In this document: in pieces, positions 1 through 11,209 of the stretch
How positions within the stretch are numbered: the stretch's first letter is position 1
How the letters are laid out: each line of letters opens with the position of its first letter
Assembly: GCA_050084515.1 (NCBI GenBank)
Contig: CM114275.1
Coordinates: forward strand, 13,950,001 to 14,014,000
Length of the DNA stretch: 64,000 bases
From: Blasia pusilla
Lineage: Eukaryota; Marchantiophyta; Marchantiopsida; Blasiales
Direction of reading: 5' to 3'
Program-made: the position numbers and the translations under genes
Notes under the pieces: model-generated
Told to the model about the DNA's origin: nothing
What the model saw: only the letters and a program-made list of their open reading frames with translations
The model's database searches: none

Positions 1-775
1 CTCAATGTTCTTGACGGTCCTAAAAGCATCACTCAACGTAGGGGAGGTGATCCTAAGAAGCACCCCCTCCCGCACGCGTGTCCGCAGGGTCCAGTCCAGC
101 ATCGCGTACCATGACTGGATAGCCTGAGCCTCTGTCACCCCTGAGAAACGTTGATCAACCGGCACAAGCGAGTGTAAGCCTCACGCAAACTCTCACCCGG
201 GCGCCTCTGGAAGTCGTGGATGCTCCGCAACTTCTCCGTCTGTACCCCCTGGTAGCTTACCTTCAACTCAGCAAAGAACTCAACCACATGGTTGAACATG
301 GGACGAACCCAAATAGACGGTGCAACTGCTCCAGTGCGAGTAACCCCTCCTAAAATGTCACTAGTGGAAGAGGAAGTAGCCTCTCTTGACTCCTCCTCCT
401 CATATGGGAATGGCTCCGTCCATGACACATAGTGTGGGTCATAGTAGAGTCGCCATGCCTCAATCTCCTAAACTCCGCAATGAAGTCGTGTAGCTCTATA
501 GTGCCTACAATACTCAAAAACCTACGCGGTCCTCTACCCCGGTTGTCCATCTCGTACGCCCAACTTGTAGGACCACCCAATGTGTACGGTGGATCACTAA
601 CACACTCCTCTATATGTTCCCCCTTGTCTAAAGATGACACAGAAGGAGATCGAGGTGGTCTCTCACGTGGAGACCCTTGGAACCTCGCACCACTCCGCGT
701 AAACCCTCCAGAGCTACTCTGAAGTCCATTACCTTGCCTCTCAAAATCTTGAAAGGACGCCGTGATGGCCCTCAT
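1..775 (-). pseudogene. Ty3/gypsy gag fragment, decayed, running off the left edge
   Basis: Read on the minus strand this is the N-terminal half of a retrotransposon Gag. Two overlapping reading frames (775 to 350 and 428 to 135) have to be joined, and a third frame continues to base 1, so at least two frameshifts are present. The stretch GPRRFLSIVGTIELHDFI is nearly repeated on the plus strand at 34.38-34.43 kb, and PGESLREA matches the gag at 35.57 kb, so this is another copy of the Ty3 family that fills 30-58 kb. Gag would form the cytoplasmic virus-like particle. The zinc knuckles and pol would lie outside the window. The assignment rests on internal homology with copies that have recognisable knuckles and pol. 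Confidence 0.75.
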
Positions 776-1930
776 GCCCCTCTCACACGATCACTCTCAA
801 TCTCGCAAGTAATCCCTCAATCACTCAAACTAAACATGCAGGACTCAATCTACACTCTCTCACTGAGACATGTGTTGTGCGGCAACAAGCAGAGTAGTGC
901 GGCAAATCACTTATCTATCGTCTCATCGACAAACCATCCTCAACTCTGGACATCCCACACAGGTCGATGTCCCCTAAACCCATACATCATCGATGCTCCT
1001 AGCATCAGCACAAAACCCAATATCCCAAATAACTTTCCAATATCCGGAAATCCCTCACACGTGCAAGGTAAGAGACCATAATGGGTAACTTGACAAAAAT
1101 GTTGATGTCACTCCTCAGCAACTGCAAATCTCGACCCCAACTTGGTCATGAAGAAAACTCCTCCAATCAGCAAGTCGTACTCCTCTCGTACTGATGCTGC
1201 TCAAACCTCCTCGATGTGCGGTGCATGTCGAGCGGTTTAGTGCGGCACGGAATGGCTACAAACGGCACGGCACTTGGGAATGGGGCGCGGCACTCGGCGA
1301 CATACCCTCCTCAACCAAAAATTCACACGCTCTGCTCCTTAGTGAAGGAGTGGCTTCGCGATCGAGATGGTGCCGTGTGGCCACGAGCGGCACGGCGCAA
1401 CAATCGGCAGCGTGTTTGCGGTTACGACGTCATGGCACGATACTCGATCGTCGTCGAGCGGCTACCAATCACAACATAGCAGCATGAAATGAAAACTCAA
1501 ATACCATAACCGGGGATGAGCTGCCATCATTGGTTAATGATGAAACTGCGATGACGGTGGCGGCCAAAACAAAGTATATGGTGGCGACGCAAGTCAGACA
1601 ATCAACGAACGTTGTGGAAGACCCTCCACTCCGTAATGGCGGCAATGGCAACCAAAGGGTGGACAACGGACGGTGGACCGTTGATGGTGACGGTTGACCG
1701 TAGACGACGGGCCATTGACGGTGACTATGACGGCGACGGCCGCCACCGGCGTGACGGCTGGTTTAGGGTTTGAACAATTTAACCCTAAAAATCGCCTTGC
1801 AAAGGCAATTTTGCAAGATTGACCATAACTTTTTGCTCGCAACTCCAAATTGCGCACTGTTTTTTGCACACCGTGCACAGCTTTACGATCTACGACAATA
1901 CCAAAAAAATATTTAGAATCGAACATTACA
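776..1930 (-). other. Leader (5' untranslated region) of the left Ty3 copy
   Basis: This 1.15-kb stretch lies between the gag start and the LTR-like block and has no conserved protein in any frame. It is GC-richer than its flanks near 1.2-1.75 kb and contains simple CGG/CGT-rich runs. The part next to gag resembles the sequence before gag at 34.75-34.95 kb, which supports a retroelement leader rather than a host gene. Short open frames here are treated as chance. Confidence 0.5.
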
Positions 1931-2830
1931 GTAAAAACTGAAGGGGATTGTCGTAAAGCCCAATATCTCTTTCTCTTACATAAAATTCGACAGCGCTTCT
2001 GCGCTGATTTTTCTCAACAAAAATATAAAAACTTGTAAAAATACAAATCAACAAGCTACATGGTGCTCCCGAGAGCACGGCATGGGGCAACCCGCCCCCA
2101 TAATCAATCCCTATCAAAAATTGGGCATCGCTTTCGCGCGCCACTCTTCCACACGAGAAATCCGCAAATGCATAGACCAATCAAAGCAGCCCTTGCTCCG
2201 GTGAGCACTCTCATGAGCCGTTGAACTGGGAACACGGTCTCCAACCTGAAAAAACAGCGAGTGACCAACGAGCTCTCCCATCTTTCTCTCACTCTCTCAT
2301 TCTCTCTTTGTAAAATAAGATCCAATCTCTCTCTCTATACCATCTCACACCATAGCTCTCAAAGGTGTGCACTCTCTCTCATGTTAAACCAACCCTACTC
2401 TCGTAATGAGAGGCTTGGGTTACACTCATAAGGCAAGGGACCATATCACTGATGCCTTACGCCAAGAGGTTCAACAAAGAGAGAATGAACTCTCAACCTT
2501 TCTCTCCTTGAGGTATACCCCTCCCCTCTCCCAAGCTCTCTCCATGGTAACTTATGCTCCCAAGTCACCTCCATGGCTCTTGACCTAATGTAGGAGGTCA
2601 AAGGCCACTTACCAAAAATAGAAAGTTGATCATGTACTCAAAATGGTACTTACATAAAATAGTACGTTCCTCAATATGGCTACAAATGAGCCCAAACGAA
2701 GGGGAAACCTACTCTCTCAAGTTTCCCGGGGCCTCAGCAGGTCATCCTCGACCTACTGAGCTTGTCCTTCGCTACTCACGAAGGCGCTCTATTATATCTC
2801 ACCGATCTATCCTAAGAGACGTGAGACATT
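1930..2830 (-). repeat. LTR-like block of the left Ty3 copy (short GA tract)
   Basis: The reverse complement matches blocks at 31.27-32.2, 50.0-50.6, 52.14-52.33 and 57.85-58.1 kb along most of its length. Shared landmarks are a GTCAAGAGCC box, a TTGTTGAACCTCTTGGC box and then a GA tract. Here the tract is only 9 bases (2372-2380). Lying just upstream of the leader and gag, it is best read as the 5' LTR. Exact ends were not resolved: the 5' end is placed near a TGTC motif around 2826 and the 3' end is approximate. Confidence 0.6.
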
Positions 2831-2957
2831 GCTCTGTCGCACACTTTCTCCATTTACTTGACAAATCTTCATCTATACTCACTTGCTCCATTACATCATA
2901 CAAAAATTTCAAATGTCACACATACTCTACTTCCCTACAAAATATATTCATGTACCC

Positions 2958-3440
2958 TCACAATCTTCACATTTTCCAAAATCACATCACAACCCTTCCA
3001 ATGTTTACTTTTACAAATAAAACTTTAAGCATCCCTTCTATAATGTTGTAAACTAATCACTCAAATTACATTTCCATTTGCTTTCAAACTATCCTAATCA
3101 CTTCTTTTCCGGTTTCAAATAACTTTACCCCTTACTATGTACAATCTTCCCACTTTCCAAATTCACATCAAAGCCCTTCCAATGTTTACTTTTACAAATA
3201 AAACTTTAAGCATCCCTTCTATAGTATTATAAATTAATCACTCAAATTACATTTCCTCTTGCTTTCAAATTATCCTAATCCCTTCTTTGCGAGTTTCAAG
3301 TAACTTTACCCTTTCCAATGTTTACTTTTACAAATAAAACTTTAAGCATCCCTTCTATAATATTATAAATTAATCATTAAAATTACATTTCCATTTGCTT
3401 TCAAACTAACACTTCTTTACGGGTTCCAAATAACTTTATC
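2958..3440. repeat. AT-rich tandem repeat, three diverged units
   Basis: A core beginning CCCTTCCAATGTTTACTTTT recurs at about 2993, 3174 and 3309, followed each time by similar AT-rich sequence. Spacing is about 181 then 135 bases, so the third unit is internally shortened. No coding potential is seen. The array directly flanks the LTR-like block. Confidence 0.75.
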
Positions 3441-3600
3441 CTTGTTATGTATATCATAATTACCCACTAAATACAACCCCATCCAAGTCTGTATCATCAC
3501 TACCTCCATTTTTTACCCAATACATTCAACTCTTTATTAAATAATTTATTAAACCCATCTATTTATAGCCCTATGGTAGTGGCCGCACACTTGTTACACC

Positions 3601-3622
3601 AAGGTCAAACATGTTTGACCTT
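3601..3622. repeat. 22-bp perfect palindrome
   Basis: AAGGTCAAACA is followed directly by its reverse complement with no spacer. It lies in non-coding AT-rich DNA about 150 bases from the tRNA gene. No function is assigned. Confidence 0.8.
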
Positions 3623-3767
3623 TGTTTCCTCTTATTTTAAAATGATTATTTATCTAACGTTGTAAAAACAATGTGTTAAATAGATGACTATAATTGGGTT
3701 TCTTCACTTCCCCCGCATCCGTTTAAAATTCAAATGACGTACTAAGACCCGACGCAAAACTAGTTAT

Positions 3768-3848
3768 TGTCAACAGTGGGATTCGAACCCACGCCCTTTC
3801 GGACCAGTACCTGAAACTGGCGCCTTAGACCAACTCGGCCATATTGAC
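3768..3848 (-). tRNA. tRNA-Leu (anticodon CAG)
   Basis: The minus strand folds as a class II tRNA. The acceptor stem GTCAATA pairs with TGTTGAC (one G-T pair) and is followed by discriminator A. The D arm is GCCGAGTTGGTCTAAGGC. The anticodon stem CCAGT/ACTGG encloses loop TTCAGGT, giving anticodon CAG, which reads leucine CUG. A short extra arm follows, and the T arm is GTGGG TTCGAAT CCCAC. The extra arm and the A discriminator agree with tRNA-Leu. No intron is seen, and CCA is not encoded, as is normal in nuclear genes. Confidence 0.93.
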
Positions 3849-4755
3849 TCACGCACCCACATGCAGACTTCATTGCATTCAATATCGGCTGTTTTCACGA
3901 TCGGCGGAAACGTACAGTACTCCTCTTAATGGCTCTTAACCGTTCACAAGACTTGTCATAAAATTATACATCCCTGGACAGAGGCCCGGCATTGGTAATG
4001 GATGCATCCCCTCTATCCCACAGCGATTACTAAACGTACAAATCAGCCTCAAAACTAGATCGTCACCTCGCCATTTAGTGATAACCGCGGCCTGGTATTC
4101 TAATGACTTAAAGAATTTTCTCTCCCACAAGCTAAGTGAAGTTGCAGAACGCCCTCCTTCACGTTCAGGTTAGGCTGTAAAAATCCACAAGTGTAAACGT
4201 GGCATTTGAAATAAATGCACTCTAGAATTCCGAGGGATTGTACGCATAAAAATAGAACTCTGTGTATTTTGAAGAGAATGAAAGTGAAACAATGACACGC
4301 TCAGACTTTACGGAAATAATCATTAGCCGCTACAGTTTTCTGTGGATCATCTTTGGGTAGTTACATGCACAACTCTTGATTGCCTCATTGTGTTTTAAGA
4401 ATGAAAGAACGAGTGGAGCGCCTCCACAAAATGAAAATATCCACTATGGACACCACTGAAACGATGTCCTGAGCCCCGTTGGATGCTGTGCTGCTTCTTG
4501 AAGGAGAAGGGTTTTTACAGTCTCCTGAGGCCAGTAACGAGGCTCTCTCAAGCCAGAACACGACTCAGAGGTGCCAAGTTGGATTTTTAGCTCTTCATCG
4601 GGGCCGTAGTGGACGCTTAAACCATATTCACAGATCCAATTCCAACACATATCAGAAGTGGGTTAATGTCAAGTTGTATGCTACGAAAATCGACAATACG
4701 AGAAAGGAACACCAAAAGGGTAAAACTGTGTATCATCAGAAGGCCTTTAAAGACA
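3849..4755. other. Intergenic region downstream of PSF2
   Basis: No conserved protein, RNA or repeat was recognised. The 3' untranslated region of the minus-strand PSF2 gene should lie in its right part. If the last PSF2 intron suggested by the GTATGT after the SLPR codons is real, a short terminal exon could also be here. Confidence 0.4.
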
Positions 4756-6600
4756 TCAATAAACTTTGTTCCGAATAGGCATGATGGAAGCAGCTAAGAG
4801 TAATTCTTCACATACTCTGGGAAGGCTATCAGTAGCAGCCAATGGAGTATCCCCTTCTCCTTGAATTGGTTCAATCAGCTCTTCACCACCATGTCTGTAG
4901 AAGCTCTGAAGAGCTCTGACAACGAATGGCCGTATGAGATTGACTTCCATGGCCGACAAGTTTTTCAGCTGCAAGGACCGCTCCAAAGTGAGGCTCAGAT
5001 TTCCAGGATGCACATGCTATCCGCTTAGGGTTTTCAAATTCAAGAAATAGAATGCAAAATTATCTGTTGCAAGCTTCCAGTCTCTTCAATTAAGAAATCC
5101 ATTACCCAAGGACTGTATGTGACCCAGCATTATAAAATGATGTAGCCATCTTTTATGACGCGGTAGACACCAGCAGTGTACCAAGGTAAGCGATACATCA
5201 GTTGAAGAATGAATTTTCAGCCCTTGAGTTCTTACCATGACAACATTTGTTCGGCCAGCAAGAGTCTGTAGGCCAGTCTGCACTTTGTAAAACCTCACGT
5301 TCCGGATGTCCTCGATCAGTGTTTGGACCTGGAGGTCATCAAAGAATTATGCAACTCCCTCTTTCTCAGTGCATTTCAGCAGGCAGCAAATCTAACAGGA
5401 TCAAAATTCTCCCAATTAGGGACAGGCTAAGGAAACGATAGGAGATGCAAAGACATACTATTTGTCATAAACTGAATATTATCGGTGGAAAAGCCGTCTA
5501 GAAGCCTCCAACCAGCTGGTGATCTTACTAAGAGGGAAAAAACCCATGGCCAACATAGGACGGCAATGTTGATAAAGTGTTACCAGGTAGACGTCAACTA
5601 TATCCTCCCTGGCGCTGTTGACGTGTCCGCAGCATGGAAAACAACGCATTAGTAAGTGCGTTAGATAGCTCTTTGACGCATGAGTAAGTTCCAACGATTA
5701 GATAATACGTTTCACTAAAGTTCTATAACTACCGACCTGAAGAATTCATGACTAGGTTTACGGCATCAAGCCATTCTGCTTCTACAAAGATTGGCTTGAC
5801 CTTCAGAGAACTTGCTTTCAAAATCAACCCTCATCAAAGAATGATCCTAATGGTAGTGTGGAAAGGGTCGTACTTGTCCATGAGGAGCCTGGAAATCTCC
5901 ACATAATGGAAAGGTAGAGGTTGGAAGTCTCGTGGAGACTCCCTTTCCAGCTCCAAAACCCGAGTGAGATTTTCTGGCACCAACGAAGTTCGCCGGCGAC
6001 TTTCAAGGAATGCAACCTACTCTCTTTCGCAATCATTTTGCATGCATCCAAAAGGGAATCAAAACTCAAGACGTCAAAAGATCAAAAGGGTTGAACTTAC
6101 CGACAGTCATCCACTCAGGAGGACGTAACCTGCACTTGCTTCGCTTTTTCATCGCAATTGCCAGCCACAGCGGCACAGTAGCATATATATTCGGCATGAA
6201 CGGGCCAAAATCTCCCTTCAGGCATAACCGGAACGGTGCGCTATTGTAAGAAGATGGAACACGCGCGAGATTTGTAAACAGAAGAATAGGTCTAAGGGTT
6301 GCAAATCAATCTTGTTTCGAGTCTTTAAGAACGGAATCCAAACGCAGGAGAAGCAGATTACAGAAATCATGTGCAAAGCGTCCATCTGGACGTTCGGAAT
6401 TATCTCCACCATATCATCCTCCGCCAAAAACTCCACCTGCACAAGAAGATTCACGACGTCAGAAAGAGCCAAATTTCGCGCTTGCTTGACTTTGCGATTT
6501 TCCTCATCGTCACCTGGCCCTCCAGATCTACGCAGGCTTCGGATCCTCTCTGCCCATAACTACCGCGTGGCGCATCAGGGCGGTCGAGTTTCTTGAGCAT
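4756..6600 (-). CDS. PSF2: GINS complex subunit PSF2, seven exons
   Basis: PSF2 is one of four GINS subunits. In the CMG helicase (Cdc45-MCM-GINS) GINS is needed to start and elongate nuclear DNA replication. Minus-strand exons that join in phase are 6600-6514, 6436-6362, 6215-6101, 5973-5874, 5614-5584, 5328-5236 and 4968-4756, all with GT-AG borders. They give about 237 residues, slightly longer than usual for the family. Landmarks in order are [15 protein letters not shown], then [55 protein letters not shown] and [21 protein letters not shown]. All are hallmark PSF2 blocks. The first exon (29 residues) is less conserved, and its ATG at 6600-6598 was chosen because it joins in phase. The last exon may instead be spliced after SLPR, where GTATGT follows. 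A low-copy host gene lying between transposon debris. Confidence 0.92.
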
Positions 6601-7003
6601 TTACACTGAGCCTAGCATAAATCTGATAAACCTCGACGCGCGACGCTCGAAGCTTCCATTAAGCAAAAACAGAAAACTCCCATCAGAGAAACGAGACACG
6701 TTTGAGAAAAAATCGGCGAACCTCCGCAGCCGAGAAAAGAGACTCGTACGAGTCCGTCTGGCCCGCCATTGCCAATCTCGCGCCAATCACAGAGCACAAA
6801 TTCGACTTCCACATTTACCCAATATCGCTTCGACTTTACGCAGCCTCGATTCCTCCTTCATTCTTCCTCCCATTTCACATTCATTCTGTGTGACGGAACT
6901 ATCAAACATGAAGGAAACATCTTCTTCAGTAACACTCTTCACTCACACTCTGACTTCCATCGGAACAGTTCACCCCACCATTAGCGCACACTCCTAGTTA
7001 CGG
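6601..7003. promoter_or_regulatory. PSF2 upstream region
   Basis: Non-coding sequence immediately upstream of the PSF2 start on the minus strand. It should hold the promoter and 5' untranslated region. No clear TATA box or named element could be assigned by eye. A 16-bp palindrome CTCCTACATGTAGGAG (7004-7019) marks its left boundary with the retroelement fragment. Confidence 0.35.
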
Positions 7004-7041
7004 CTCCTACATGTAGGAGTCGTTTTAGGTCCCTCTTCCCT

Positions 7042-7606
7042 ATGGCTCCACGTCCCTTTTTCTATGCCACAGCCTATACCACAGCGATGCGGTTCCGCTT
7101 GGGCCTCCCCCAACCATCGGTGGTTGGTTCGACACACTGCGAGTGTCGCCGGAGCCTGGATCCACTTGGTGTGCATTTGGCACGTTGTCCAGTTGGGGGT
7201 GAGAGGATAGCCACTCACGATGCAGTGCGGGATATCATGTTCAGTATTGCTCGGGAGAGTGGCTTCCATGTGCAGAGAGAGAGGCACTACTCCATGCGGG
7301 ATTCCCTCATTCGTGCCGATCTACATGACACGTGAGGATGAGGTGGTTGTGGCGGACGTGGTAGTCACAGATCCTACGCGGGAGGCAATGCGAGCCCAAG
7401 TGGTGGCCCAAGGGCGAATGCTACAAGGAGCGGCGGCGAAGAAGACACATATCTACAGTCGACTACACGAGGGACACATCTTCATCCCCCTGGCCATAGA
7501 GATGTATGGGGCTATGGGGGAGAGGTTCGACTCGTTCCTTACGGATTGCGCCCATCATCTCCACTCGAGAAATGGGTTGTCCTTAGCTACTGCGGTCTCA
7601 TTGTAG
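7042..7606 (+). pseudogene. C-terminal end of a non-LTR retrotransposon polyprotein
   Basis: Two plus-strand frames (7042-7335, then the frame reaching 7606) join across a frameshift near 7325. The first has a zinc-knuckle-like CxC...H...C arrangement (CECRRSLDPLGVHLARC) followed by R....H. The second continues with acidic residues in EDEVVVADVVVTDP. Cysteine/histidine cluster, then a short helix, then RAD...D..VTDP is typical of the C-terminal region that follows reverse transcriptase in some LINE-type elements with a restriction-like nuclease. The reverse transcriptase itself is absent, so this is a 5'-truncated insertion. Family assignment is from pattern only. Confidence 0.55.
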
Positions 7607-8120
7607 GCGCTGGTCTCCATAGCGTGCAACACGGCGTGCCCAGGCTAATGGGATTTTGCGGCGGGCTCAGCCGTGGGAGACGCCGGCGCTAGAGGCCCAC
7701 TTAGTAGTAGTCATAGCTCTCTTGTTGTTCTTGATATTGTCTCTCTTTGTTGGTGAGTTTAAATCGTTAGGGGGAATGCCCCTTCTTCCTTTTCTGGTCC
7801 TGTTGTGGCCTTCAGGTTTTGACTCTTTGAGTCCCCCTCTTTTGTACTTCCAATGGGTTTTCCATCACTCGTTTTTATCGAAGTGCATCTTTGTTCTTGT
7901 TTTCTATGCAGCTCGTTGCGTGTGTCCAACTTTGCGACGTCGTTTTAGGTCCCTCTTCCCTATGGTTCCATGTCCCTTTTTCTATGCAGCTCGTTGCGTG
8001 TGTCCAACTTTGCGACGTGTTCATTTTCTCACGTGTCTCATAGTCGGATAAAGATCTCTGTCCTCTCTATCCTGTGTAAGCGTTATTTCAGTTCGTGTAG
8101 TTAGCTATGGGCTCATGTGA
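7607..8120 (+). repeat. 3' tail of the non-LTR element with internal duplication
   Basis: A segment starting GTCGTTTTAGGTCCCTCTTC at 7938 repeats one at about 7019. A second segment, TTTCTATGCAGCTCGTTGCG, occurs at about 7901 and again at about 7980, giving a near-perfect tandem duplication of roughly 80 bases. This probably arose during insertion or later slippage. No coding sequence is recognised. Confidence 0.6.
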
Positions 8121-8437
8121 TCTGTTGCTGACAATAATGAATCTTATGCCATAATGAGTTTGTTACGTTTCTTTTTCCGTCTCTAATTCTCTCCGCTCAA
8201 TTCTATGAGTATTCTCATCGCCTTCAACATTGTCTGTTGTTGTTGTTCTCGTTCGTTGAAGTGCGCCTCCTAAGTTCTGAGAGTTCAGGATTGTAACAGG
8301 CTCTGTATTGTCTTCCCCATTATCGCTCTATCCCTACTGTCAATTGCCATTGAGAGTCATACACTTACGATCGGCCCCTCACTCGGCGTTTGCTATCTCT
8401 CTTTGCGAAGCTCCTTCCTCAACTGCTTCGTTTTTGG

Positions 8438-8473
8438 CATTTTTGTTCGTACACGCTTGTACGAACAAAAATG
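8438..8473. repeat. Perfect hairpin, 16-bp arms and 4-base loop
   Basis: CATTTTTGTTCGTACA is followed by CGCT and then its exact reverse complement. No T-run or flanking duplication suggests a known element. It could extrude as a cruciform or fold in RNA. Confidence 0.85.
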
Positions 8474-9960
8474 ATTTTTATCCGCTCACTTCTTGCTTTG
8501 CGTCGATCTCTGATTTTAGTTGCTCTGAAGGATCTGCAGTCTTTCTAGCTTTGGCTTCGCTCAAGCTTGTCTTTGTCCCTCTTTTAGGCTGCCGACCAAC
8601 CCCGGTCACTCGCCTTGCACGCTCTTCTTGCGGTTCACCGTCTGTGAAGAAAGTTAAGTCCCCTAGTTTGAGCTTCGCCTATATGCTCTGCTCTGCTTCG
8701 CTTAGTTGCTTTGCTCTGCTTCACCTAGCTGCTCTGCTCATTTCATTGTCGTTACTTATTCTTCTATTCCTCAAAGTGATTCATTTCTTTCTTACAGACT
8801 TGTGTAAGTCGATCGGTCGGTCGATGCTCTTCCCAAATCACAGTAGATCCGAAACCTTGGGTGTGAGACGAATAGCGCCAATCCCTTGGAGGTAATGCTT
8901 CTTTGACGGTTGAAGCAAATTCAAACCCGGTTGGAGATAGGTTTCACGAATGCACCATCTTCGTCTATATCCCTAAAGCTCCACGTTATTCAATCTTCAA
9001 CATTGGCATGGCTTTCCCATCCCGATCGCAACTCCCACGATATTGCCCGATCTACATAAATCTACCTGGCGTTGTGCACGGTCGATATCTAAGGAGTCTC
9101 AGATCTTTTGATGCTCCTACTGCTCCCGATTGTAGCCTTCTCCTTCTGTAATAGGGTCGTCCTTTCTCAATGTGCGACCTGCTGTAGCGTCAAGCGCGCT
9201 TCCTCTCCTGCCAAGACCCTCAATCCTTGCCTCCCTAGAACATGGAGACGCCCCTCCGCCGTTACCAAAGCCTATCCAAGGGGACAACGCTCCATTCCTC
9301 CATCTCTCCTCTTGTCATCGCTGAGAGATATCACTTTGCTTCATTAATCTAGAGTCGGCCTTGAAAGGTTTTCTCTCTCACCCAACATACACAAAAGTGG
9401 TCCTTTAGTTTTTCTCGTTTGTATTTTGTTTCATAGTTTTTTAAACACTGTGCGGTCCTAAGGGTAAGGGTGGAAGAAAGAGTTCACCGTCTCTGAAGAA
9501 AGGTGAGCCCCCAGTTTGTGCTTTGCCTATCTGCTCTGCTCTGCTCATTTCATTCTCGTCTTCACGCATTCTAAACACTTCTTTTGGCATACGTTCAGCA
9601 TCTCCAAGTGCAGAGAGGTTCTTGTGACGGTTCACCGACACCCAAGGTGTGGAATTCCTCTCTCCCTTGCGCTCCTATCTATTCTTCAGATTGATTCATT
9701 TCTTATTGTGTAACGTTCACCTTTCAGCTGCGTGAAGGCAACCGCCAAAAGCCGAAGAATTCAGCCAAACTCTGATTAAGGCCAATCCTGTATGTACACA
9801 CACCCATACCAGTTCTCACCCCTTTGCACCAAACCCATATCACTTCTCAACGCTTTGCACTGAAACCTATCACTACAACCTCACATTGTAGTGAGATGTC
9901 ATTGCATTTGAAAAACTTTAGAGACCTAGATATAATTTCTCCTCATACTTCCGGATGAAC
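8474..9960. repeat. Repeat-bearing non-coding region
   Basis: Sequence at 8632-8793 (from GGTTCACCGTCTGTGAAGAA to GATTCATTTCTT) is echoed at 9478-9703 with insertions, giving a dispersed direct repeat rich in CTCTGCT units. The open frames here are low in complexity and resemble nothing known. No host gene is supported. Confidence 0.5.
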
Positions 9961-10647
9961 AGTTATGGGTAACAATTCACAACAACAATTGTGGGTACAA
10001 GTCCTTCAATGGAAGAAATCTGCTCCCAATCTTCTCCTCGGGGAAGTGAACCAGGACCGGATCCTCCCACATATTGCAACCTCCATAAAACTCATCCGTC
10101 TTCTCTCTCTCTCTCTTTCTCATTCTTTCTCTCTGTCTCTCTTGCATCAATCTCCCTGTCCAGCTCCAAGGCTTTGACTTTGTCCAACTCCAAATCTCTC
10201 ATTGACAATACTTGCAAAAATCCATAGCTTTACGCACCTACATTCCTTATTGATGAATACAAGCCCCTCAATTGATGTAGGTCGTGCTCCATAATTTCCA
10301 TCATCCTGGAAATTTAGTCTCTAATCCTACAAGAATGTGACTCTAATTCCAGAGCCAATTAAAAATTCGTCTATAAAATCCTTTGGTCCCCAGACCGCTG
10401 CCTTGATCCGAACCACACGCCCTCCTCCAATACCCTATGAGCTATACCAGAAACCTAGAACATTTCCCGAACATCACATGCCAAAAGTCGATCTGGTGCA
10501 AAGCTGACATCCAATCTACAGTAGATAGCAATCTAGTGGCTAAATTATATTACACACAAAGCGAGCAAATATCCATTCTCTATGCTTTCAGCAATCTTAT
10601 TTCTTCATCTGTGTATTTCTCCCCTTTTTTATATCTCTATCACTCAC

Positions 10648-10650
<3 letters not shown>

Positions 10651-10736
<86 letters not shown>
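10651..10736. repeat. (CT)43 microsatellite
   Basis: An uninterrupted CT run of 86 bases, preceded by CACTCACTCA and followed by imperfect CT-rich sequence. A shorter imperfect CT tract lies at 10107-10142. Unlike the GA tracts at 31.7, 50.4 and 52.3 kb, this one is not embedded in the Ty3 LTR block. Long Ser-Leu open frames across it are artefacts. Confidence 0.95.
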
Positions 10737-10739
<3 letters not shown>

Positions 10740-11209
10740 TCTCACTCTCTCCCTCCGTGTATTTTTTCTCACTGTTTTTATATTCATCAAGTTTATCCAA
10801 CGCTCTCTTCCACCTTATTTTCTCTGATTTCTGTTCATTACCTCTTTCCTTCTTTTGTGTACCTCTCCCCATCTGTATCTCTCTGTCAATCTATCTCTCT
10901 CCCCATTTTTTCACACATTGAAACATGCCTCGCCAACCTCATCCTAACAAAAGCACTCAAATTATGTACCACACAAAAACCGCCTAAAAGCCCACAGGCA
11001 GCTTGTACAAGACAAATCCTCAAAGCAAAGCTTCAATGCAGGCCAATCCCATTAGACCAATGCACAATCCGTATTATCTATGTGGAAAGATATTTGCAAT
11101 GCATTTGTACTCTCTATGCAATGTTGTGGGTATTGTGGGGTAGTCCTTTACTCAACACCACGTTCACGGATGTGCATTGTACAGTCAGCCACTTATCCTC
11201 CCTATGCCC

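Noticed and set aside
2958-3440. CRISPR-like array
   Set aside because: Only three diverged units with unequal spacing and no conserved short repeat/spacer pattern, in a eukaryotic genome.
8308-8895. 195-codon plus-strand frame
   Set aside because: Biased Ser/Leu/Phe composition from CTCTGCT-type repeats, spanning a perfect hairpin; no domain.
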